DNA of 64,000 nucleotides from Acanthosepion lycidas (lineage: Eukaryota; Mollusca; Cephalopoda; Sepiida; Sepiidae), in the NCBI GenBank assembly GCA_963932145.1, contig OZ010573.1, positions 23,778,765 through 23,842,764 on the forward strand. The letters run 5' to 3'. Made by a program: the position numbers and the translations under genes. Each line of letters opens with the position of its first letter. Position 1 is the stretch's first letter. This document shows, in pieces, positions 56,801 to 64,000 of the stretch. The notes under the pieces are model-generated. The model was not told where the DNA came from, did no database searches, and saw nothing but the letters and a program-made list of their open reading frames with translations.

Positions 56801-57330
56801 AATCAGAGTATTATCTGACTTTAATTAAATTTTCAACATTTATCCATTAATGAAATAATTTTATTTTGTAAAGATTTTATGCAAAAATCCAGTGGAAATA
56901 TTTATAACAATTAAAACTAAACATTTTAAAATTGTGAATTTACCAAATATTTAGATCTCAGATGAATCTTCTGAGATGTCAAAGCATTTGAAATTTTGTT
57001 CAATATTCCAAGTTCAACGATAGAATTGTGCATTTAGTCTTAACAAAATAATAAATTTAAAAAATAAAATAAAAATGCAATAAAGTTAAAAAAATCACTT
57101 AGTGAAGGAAGTTGTGAGTTGGGTTTTTTTTTTAAATAAAACATTGCAGATACTCAGTTCTAATCGGTATGGCTAGCTCATGAACAACAACGGGAAACAT
57201 GTCATTGATTTGGTGACCTGTTTGCTCCAGAAAGCATAATAGAGATAGCTAGCTGTACGGTGAGCTACAAGTGAATGCATATGTCAGTATTTGTATCTGT
57301 TTACAGAACAGTATCCTTTGTACAGATTTG
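56801..57330. other. Unassigned AT-rich stretch
   Basis: Weak similarity to 53,790-53,850 in reverse ('gttgaacttg') hints that the inverted repeat once reached further. A short palindrome 'agatctcagatgaatcttct' lies near 56,953. Confidence 0.4.
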
Positions 57331-57425
57331 TGCAAGAATGAACTGTTCCAGTTGCGAACATTACATAACAGATGAAGGAGAAGATGAATGGTTTGGAATC
57401 TGATGTCGAAGAGGACTGAAAATAG
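57331..57425 (+). other. Short Cys-containing coding-like stretch
   Basis: From an ATG at 57,341 the plus strand reads 'MNCSSCEHYITDEGEDEWFG', then 'I', a stop and 'CRRG'. The CxxC plus acidic stretch plus Trp resembles zinc-binding tails at the ends of pogo/jerky-type transposases or a treble-clef finger. Too short to assign. Confidence 0.3.
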
Positions 57426-59008
57426 ATCTCCAATTCAGGAGCCATTCTAGTTTGATATATTTTTTAATTTATTATTGTTGTTGTTGATGACAACAATGAC
57501 AACAATTCAAGGCTTAAGTGCTAATCAAGGTAGAGGGTTACTAAGGAGGAGTAAGTGTTGAATATATAGGATAGGTAATGGTTTATACTAAAACTTGAAG
57601 AGGTTAAGATTGTACTGATCAAGTAGGCATCCCTTCTGGAGTTTGTTCCATATTGCAACAGTTCTGGGGAAGCTGAGCAGATTTTACTCCTTACCAATGA
57701 AATATAAAGGATTGAGGATGAGTTGGATGGCATATCCTAGTTATAAAGATCTGGATTGGTGGAACCATGATAGTTTTGGTGAGGGCCCTAGGTACGAAAA
57801 CAGCAACATATCTTGTGATACTTTTAAAAAACTATAGCAGAACTGAAATGTAAAATGAGCTGCCTAGTACCATTGATAAGAGTGCCTGCCTCCATTGGTC
57901 AAAGAGACATTTAATGTGCTCTCTGTAAAACAAAGAAAATGGCTGCCTACCCAGAACAGAGCTGGTGCAAACCATGAGACAACTTGGTATGAAGAAATAT
58001 GATGTGCACCAGCTCTCTCAAAAAATAATCAGAATGGTGAGCTGAGTGGTGTTAGTTATACAAATTATTTGTTTTGCTAACTAACCACTAATGTTTTGGG
58101 CTCAATAAAAGCAGATACATCTTTTGAGAAAGAGCAGTGGGCAATGAACCATCCTGAGCATATGATGTTATTACTGTGAGATACTGAAGATTTCTGTCCA
58201 AGTTGTAAGACTGTTTTTCTGATATATTGCAGATACCCAACCAATAAGAAGAAAAAAATACCTAGATTAAATGCCAGAAAGCAAAGTGGTAATTAGGTAC
58301 TTCATCATGGCATCAAGAAACCCCACCAAATACTACTGTATGGTCCAGATCCCATTCACCAAATAGCAATATGGTGGCCCCGATATATACTTGCTGATAG
58401 GATAGTGTCCTTAGGAATTATTCTACGGTTTAGATCCCTGATTATCAGGTGGATAATAGCTTCACAGCCATTAAAACACATACATTGTGCTGAAAGAGCA
58501 CAATTTTCCGTACAATTCTGTTAATTTTGCTCACATCAACAAATTTTATTTAACAGGAATTTTGAAAGAAAAATAGCCATCAAAATCTTTAAATTGGCAA
58601 CACATTAAAGAATTCCAAATTGTTGCACTGCATATAAATTAGCATTTTGTTTTTTGGTATGTTTTTTCATTTTATTTCCCTACCTGTCCATGCATTTTAC
58701 ATTTCTTTTAAATAGCATTTCTGGCTGAAACATTTGTTAAGCAGAAAGAAAAAGTAATCTGTTTTTCATTTTGAAGAAGAAAAATTTATTCAAATAGCTT
58801 AAAAACAGGAAAATGTTATGTGGGGAACCAAAACACCTTAATTTGATAACTGGTTGTCTTGAAATGTACTTGAGTAGAACGGTATACACGTCTTTTTACA
58901 TAAAAATGTCTGACAATGAATTTCACAATCTAGTATAGCCTCAATTTAAGCAGATGATTTAGGCAAGTGAATTTTGTGTATGAAGTTTAATGTTTATTTT
59001 CAGATTTG

Positions 59009-59010
<2 letters not shown>
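57426..59010. other. Unassigned stretch
   Basis: 57,585-57,700 weakly resembles the 10,915-11,400 repeat ('aacttgaagaggttaagatt'). Inverted 'cagagctggtgcaaac/gtgcaccagctctc' lies at 57,957 and 58,006. No gene recognised. Confidence 0.45.

Positions 59011-59061
<51 letters not shown>
59011..59061. repeat. TA microsatellite
   Basis: ~50-base TA tract touching the SINE head. Confidence 0.9.
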
Positions 59062-59066
<5 letters not shown>

Positions 59067-59540
59067 GCACATGGCCAAGTGGTTAAAAACTTCACTTTCC
59101 AACCAGGAGACATGAGTTCAAATCTCACCATGCTTGATTTGTTAGTAAAGTGACTTTTTGATTTGGAGGTGATTCCAAGATGTTGCACCTTTGCAAAGTA
59201 CCTGAAAACCATAACACTGGTAGACCCAAGCCTTATGAGTAAAACTGGGTAGATGGAATTGTTCAGAAGATGTTGATGGTTGTGTTAATATAAAGTGACA
59301 AGTCACTGTGACCAAACATTTGAATGTATTCGCATTGTTCAAACTGCTGATCATGCCAGATTATATGCTCTTTTCCAGAAACTGTAAATAAGATCCATTC
59401 AATATAGATAAAAAATAAAGCAGATGAGCTCTGTGGGTGTTGAACAAAACACAAATGTTCCTAAGCAGGCATCTACAACAGGGATTGGCTAGCTGCCCTA
59501 GCAGACAGATGTGCTTGGGTAATAAGAGTCACCATCCATT
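59062..59540 (+). repeat. tRNA-derived SINE, family B, near full length (copy 2)
   Basis: Head 'cacatggccaagtggttaaa' (A box) and 'gagttcaaatctcacc' (B box). Body includes 'ctgctgatcatgccagatta', 'agctctgtgggtgttgaaca' and 'taagcaggcatctacaacag'. Aligns over its whole length with 14,735-15,208 read in reverse. Confidence 0.85.
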
Positions 59541-59554
59541 ACACACACACACAT

Positions 59555-59589
<35 letters not shown>

Positions 59590-60479
59590 TTAGTATATTA
59601 AAACAAAAACATTAAAAATCACTACACAATTATAATCATATTTCAACAACACAAACATGTTTCCTTGGGCATGTCAAACTACTGGCGAGCAAAAGTTTAC
59701 TTTAATTTCAAAATCAGAATACTTTAAAAAAAATAGGCTTGTTGCCTTTGCCATGATTAATCAATCGAATGTGACCTATGCTAAATTCAAACCCACCAGA
59801 AAAGAATTTTTACTATCGGTCATGACATGAATTTGTCTGCATATAAATCCTAAACAATTTCTTTATGGACAGATAAAAGTTGTTACATTATTTAATAAGA
59901 CGTATTGAATTCTTATGTTCAACTTTCCAATTAAGTAAAAGCTAAAAAGGGTAATGCGGTAATTTAACACAATACCAACCAGTTATATGTTCGTTCAGCT
60001 TCTTACATAAAATTTTATAGTTGATAAATAAAAGACCCCTTTAAAAAACTGGTAAATAACTTAACCATTTAAAAAAAAAAATCAGATAAAAAATACAGAA
60101 CTACTTTGGCAAATTAATATGCAACCAATAAATAAAGAGCATCCATATAAAATTCCAACTAATCAATGTAAGATATTAATAATAATAGCTAAACACCTGC
60201 AGATCCATATAAGATATTAATAATACTAACAAAGCATCAATGCAAAGCAATATTAAATCCAAATGATTTTGTAAAATCTATTACAAATAGAATGGTAAGC
60301 CATATAAAGTGTATTACAGTTCATCCACTGATTATTACTATGAGAAAAAGTATTATCAAATTCAAATTTTAAACATATTGTAAGGTAAAAGACTATGCCT
60401 ACAATTTACAGTCAATTCACTTCTTTCATTTAATGAAATTTTTATCAAAAAATCTGATAATTCTTAATTTTTCATGTAA
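59541..60479. other. Unassigned AT-rich stretch
   Basis: CA/TA microsatellite at 59,540-59,582. 'ccatataagatattaataat' is locally repeated near 60,170-60,225. No gene recognised; it may include 3' flank of the PLE that follows. Confidence 0.45.
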
Positions 60480-61205
60480 GCATAAAAAACATGGTTCATT
60501 TAAAAGATACACATGTTCTAGCTTTATTTTTAATTTTCCATTTTACCTTAGGAGTTTTATTAGCTTCTTTTAATTTCAGAAAATATTTAGAAAGAGATGT
60601 ACTATTTTTATAAGTACTATTGGTAAAGGATGTGTTGATACCACCTTGTCTTAAAAGAATTCTTAGTACTATCAATATAAAATTTTTCAACATTTAATTC
60701 TTGCAATTACATTGGTTAATATTATCAACAGTAGTTATCTTTGAATGTGCATTATTATCCAAATTTTTAATATTATCCTATTTTCTATACTTGATTTCAG
60801 CATACTTGTAACCATTATTTTTTAAAGCAGTATTATAAACACCACTGTATTTATCAAACACATTTTTATCAGATGAGTTCTTGCTAATCCTACATGTTAT
60901 AGATAAGGGTATATGTTTGATTACAGATGGAGGGTGATTAGAATTGGGGTGAATATATATTAGGTTAGCATTATTTTTCATATAAAGTTGGAATACATCA
61001 TTAACAACATCTAACGTAACATCAAGAAAATCAACTCATTTAACATTAGCAGCTACCTTAACTTTAAGATTTAAGCTTTTTAATTCCCTATGAATCATTT
61101 TCCTTAATTTGTCAACCCTAATTTTAGTAGAATTTGTTACTACCACAAGACCATCATCTCTGTATAACCCTATATTATCAATATGAGCTATACTCTGTAT
61201 TGAGC
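60480..61205 (-). mobile_element. Penelope-like retroelement fragment, Neptune type (fossil)
   Basis: On the minus strand the catalytic region reads 'IDNIGLYRDDGLVVV' (near 61,180-61,135), followed by 'KLRKMIHRELKSLNLKVKV', 'VDFLD', 'NLIYIHPNSNHPPSVIKHIP', the Cys linker 'QCNCKN', and the endonuclease part 'YKNSTSLSKYFLKLKEANKT'. Broken, 5'-truncated. It is the most complete Neptune-type piece here. Confidence 0.8.
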
Positions 61206-61271
61206 CCTCTTAAATTAAATGTTATGTACAGTGGAATTATACCCTGTTTGTTCTCATTTTACCTATATATG

Positions 61272-61274
<3 letters not shown>

Positions 61275-61305
<31 letters not shown>
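61275..61305. repeat. TA microsatellite
   Basis: TA tract between the PLE fragment and the inverted repeat below. Confidence 0.9.
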
Positions 61306-61308
<3 letters not shown>

Positions 61309-61336
61309 CTATAAAATAATTCAGATATAAATAAAA

Positions 61337-61572
61337 ATATATCTGTAAAAAGACAAAACTTTTCTTTACTGATGTGTTTTGTCCTCTGGTGGACTTATTG
61401 AGGCACATGTAAGGACTAAGTGTTCTTTTAAAATTCTGAAAAGCGAACATTTTTATTTCTGTTTATAAATACTTATTGGAAAATAAAATCTTTACAGTTG
61501 CCTAAATAAAGTCCATCAGAGGACAAAACACATGAGTAAAAAGTTTTACTTTTGTCTTTATTCACATATATA
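61337..61572. repeat. Inverted repeat, ~73-bp arms
   Basis: Left arm 'gatgtgttttgtcctctggt' returns as 'catcagaggacaaaacacat' in 61,499-61,572, around an ~85-base loop. It lies between two PLE fragments and may be the terminal repeat of one of them. Confidence 0.75.
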
Positions 61573-61973
61573 CAAGTTTCATTAAAGATGACTGACAAGG
61601 TACTTCGATTAAGCTTTTTCTTTTTCTTTTGGTCATATAAGTGGTTTCTTTTCTGGACACAAAATATGTAAAAACTGTCCAAATGTTCTGCATATCCGAG
61701 AGCTTTCAGCTATTCTTTTAGTGATTATCAAGTGTGATTTTATTTTTAATTGAATGTACGGGTTTTATGTATGTGTCTAGAGTTATAGGAATGTACTGTG
61801 TTACAAACACAGTACATTGCAGACATGTTCATAGTTGATGTTATTGAGTGTTGGCTTTTTCTTTTTAGATATTAGTGCTTCCATCATTTTCAGTCTTTTT
61901 TACATGCGGATGAGGCTATTATACTTGTATTTTCTACATATATGTTACGGAAAGGGGACTGCTGCCCTAATAC

Positions 61974-61985
<12 letters not shown>
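61573..61985 (-). mobile_element. Penelope-like retroelement 3' fragment (fossil)
   Basis: Matches 28,850-29,260 in the same orientation: 'caagtttcattaaagatgac', 'aactgtccaaatgttctgca', 'gttcatagttgatgttattg' and 'atgaggctattatacttgta'. The sequence 'gggactgctgccctaataca' at its upper end also occurs, inverted, at the lower end of the 28.8-kb fragment. Confidence 0.65.

Positions 61986-62022
<37 letters not shown>
61976..62022. repeat. TA microsatellite
   Basis: ~45-base TA tract. Confidence 0.9.
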
Positions 62023-62025
<3 letters not shown>

Positions 62026-62206
62026 CCATTGTTCCTTACAATTTTAGATACAGTTTTTTCTCTCATAACTTCTTTAAAAATCCCTGTGACTTATGTCTCA
62101 ATTGCTGAATTACCAGTATGAAACTAATAGCTACTCTCTGGCATATTTCAACCTCAGGTTATTCTTATTCCCCTCACCCCCACCAACTAACTAATATTCC
62201 CAAATA

Positions 62207-62285
62207 TTAGGTTGGTGCAAAAATAATGTCGGTTTTTGACGTTAAACAATACGTCAAAACCGACATTATTTTTGCACCAACCTAA
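62207..62285. mobile_element. Mariner-type palindromic MITE, 79 bp (copy 4)
   Basis: 'ttaggttggtgcaaaaataa' with inverse; inner arms 'tgtcggtttttgacg/cgtcaaaaccgaca'. TA on both sides. Confidence 0.9.
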
Positions 62286-62589
62286 TAGTTCCTATCTGGA
62301 CAATGCCAAAAAGTGTCTTCTGAAATATTCTCTCAGTCTTTACATGTCTGTCGATTAAAATCTAAATGACTTTGTATTGCAATTGGAATCTTAATGTTTA
62401 TACAGCTTTCTTATTCTCAATGAGATGACTCTGGACTACAATTGAATATTGATCACAACGTAAACCCTTTTGATTTTTTCATGTGTGAATAACAATAGCT
62501 ATTCAAAATAGAGATGAGAGTCACCCAGCCTCTACTTATTATATTTTAGCATTTCTTCCAGCCTCCCCTTCTATTCATCTCCATAACAC
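62286..62589. other. Unassigned stretch
   Basis: Nothing recognised. Confidence 0.4.
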
Positions 62590-63065
62590 AGGCATATAGA
62601 CATGAGAATCATTGTCATTGGTGGAACTTGTTACCAAGTATTGGAGTGCTCATCGACATTTCCTTCCGTGTGAAATGAGTCCTATATTGGATTTGAAGAG
62701 GTGTCCACAGTCACCACATGGTAGGCTAGGAGGGTTTTGTATGCTGTATGGGTAGTCTTGATTCGATTATTGACATCTTTTTTTTAGCATATGCATCTAA
62801 TATTAGTACACTACCAAGATGTGGAAATTGTTCAACATTCTCCAGGTCCAGTACGTTGATGGTGATTTTAACTCTAGGTGGGTGTTGATGTCCCTGTCAT
62901 GGTTCAAGCAGGACCTAGGTCTTTGCCACATTGATGGTTAAGTCCATAGCACATGTATGCTCTGGAGAAGATGTCTATTGAGTTCTGGATACCTTTGAGC
63001 TCATGGGCCATGGTACATTTGTCATCAGTGTATGGGAGAATAAATATTTCTCAGAATACAGCCAA
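62590..63065 (-). mobile_element. LINE reverse transcriptase remnant with C-terminal zinc-knuckle-like end
   Basis: The minus strand from about 63,045 reads 'LPYTDDKCTMAHELKGIQNS', an F/YxDD catalytic motif, then 'FSRAYMCYGLNHQCGKDLG'. After a shift it has the 'EQFPHLGSVL' region and near 62,680 'CGDCGHLFKSNIGLISHGRK', the Cys/His end found in several LINE proteins. About 80-100 residues before that end are missing. Clade not resolved. Confidence 0.65.
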
Positions 63066-63509
63066 TTAAAAACATGGGTGGTGTTTCACCCCAAATATTT
63101 TAGTATGAGTGTACGAAAATGCCAAATTTGTGTGGTGATACTATGAAACTTCTTTCAAAGTATTACAGTATTCATGATGTCTTGGCTTTTGGTACTGACC
63201 CCTGACCTTTGCCAGATGCAGTATTCATATATGCATGATACTAAGCATTCACCAAATCCCTCTGTATATTAACCGATGCAAAAAGAAGTATTTAGGAAGA
63301 TTAGATAAGTCTGACTAGTCAAGGGTACCTAATGAGGATTAAACTCACAACATAGTTATAATCTGTCAGACAAAATCACAAACTATTACTCTGTTGCAAG
63401 ATTCCCTTGTTAGTATTTACTAAGTTCATCTTAGTCTGACACAAGGCCACAATAGAGGCATCTACTAAGGATTAAACTATTATTTACAAGCCTAGAGGAC
63501 ACTTGTACT
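63066..63509. other. Unassigned stretch
   Basis: 'aggattaaactcacaac/aggattaaactattatt' is duplicated near 63,339 and 63,466, with no further signal. Confidence 0.4.
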
Positions 63510-63780
63510 TAACACCAGAAAGAGAGTTGAAATTTCTCAAGCACTTAATGACGAAAGAGGACTTGGAAAATTTGACACGCACAGGACATATTGAAGGCAA
63601 GAGAAAAAATATTGTATATCTTACCTAGAAAGCTTGAGTAAATGGATGGCAGAACAGGGTTTAGGAGAGATAGCAAAAAGACAAAATTTACTAAGAGTTA
63701 CAAAGGACAGGAAATTGTGGAGAGCCATGCTCGCCAGCATCCTGAAGGGGCATGGCAAATAGAAGAAGAAGGAGGAGGAC
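63510..63780 (+). mobile_element. RTE LINE 3' fragment
   Basis: The plus strand shows 'LENLTRTGHIEGKR', 'SLSKWMAEQGLGEIAKRQ' and 'LLRVTKDRKLWRAMLASIL', then 'KGHGK', the RTE tail, with a few disruptions. Ends 'gaagaagaaggaggaggaca'. 63,781-64,000 is unassigned. Confidence 0.75.
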
Positions 63781-64000
63781 AATCTTGCTTATCATGATGC
63801 TATAATAGGTGCCCTCATACTTGATATATGCAAGATATCAAACATCTGTTGCCTCTTTTGTACATATTTTTTGAGAAACTACAAAGAAAAAGATATAAGA
63901 AAATAATTCTTCCAACACTTTCATTACAACAAAGGTCTCTCATAAATAAAACTTCTGGTGAGATGTTTTAAGACCACTCCTTTTGCAAGCAAAGTTACTG

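Overview
This is an AT-rich eukaryotic window that looks like intergenic or intronic DNA from a cephalopod mollusc, probably octopus-like. The basis is dense (TA)n and (CA)n microsatellites, repeated tRNA-derived SINEs of the type described from octopus and squid, many RTE and Jockey LINE 3' ends, Penelope-like retroelements (PLEs) and Tc1/mariner debris. The species call is inference. I found no convincing host protein-coding exon, rRNA gene or intact tRNA gene. Nearly all long open frames are microsatellites, minisatellites or transposon remnants.

Layout: 0-6 kb holds a foldback repeat, a Neptune-type PLE fragment and two RTE LINE fragments, one split by a Tc1/mariner-type element. 6.6-7.3 kb is a 39-bp minisatellite. 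7.9-9.8 kb is a Jockey-type LINE interrupted by an LTR-like insertion. 10-20 kb carries several SINE families, palindromic mariner MITEs, a 5S rRNA/tRNA chimeric SINE, small transposons and a PLE-to-Jockey junction. 19.7-26.9 kb has two more foldback copies, RTE LINE ends in opposite orientations around a ~30-bp minisatellite, a Tc1/mariner transposase N-terminus and the longest PLE. 27-38.5 kb holds PLE, SINE and LINE fragments, a head-to-head SINE pair and two copies of a repeat in which an internal minisatellite expanded in one. 39-41 kb has a TIR element with a nested solo LTR, a SINE-tail tandem array and a deleted mariner. 41.7-47.7 kb is a roughly 6-kb purine-rich tract containing a 60-bp higher-order minisatellite open on both strands. 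48-53.7 kb has a second deleted mariner, a 120-bp tandem array and SINE fragments. 54.3-56.8 kb is a long inverted repeat with arms near 0.8-1 kb. 57-64 kb has more SINE, PLE, MITE and LINE fragments.

The elements do not form a pathway. The story is nesting and relative age: MITE into inverted repeat, solo LTR into TIR element, LTR-like sequence into LINE, Tc1-like element into LINE. The most interesting items are the long inverted repeat, the three-copy foldback family embedded in (TA)n, the 5S/tRNA chimeric SINE, the 44-102 bp mariner palindromes and the bidirectionally open higher-order minisatellite. PLEs, although not LTR elements, are described only at fossil level here.
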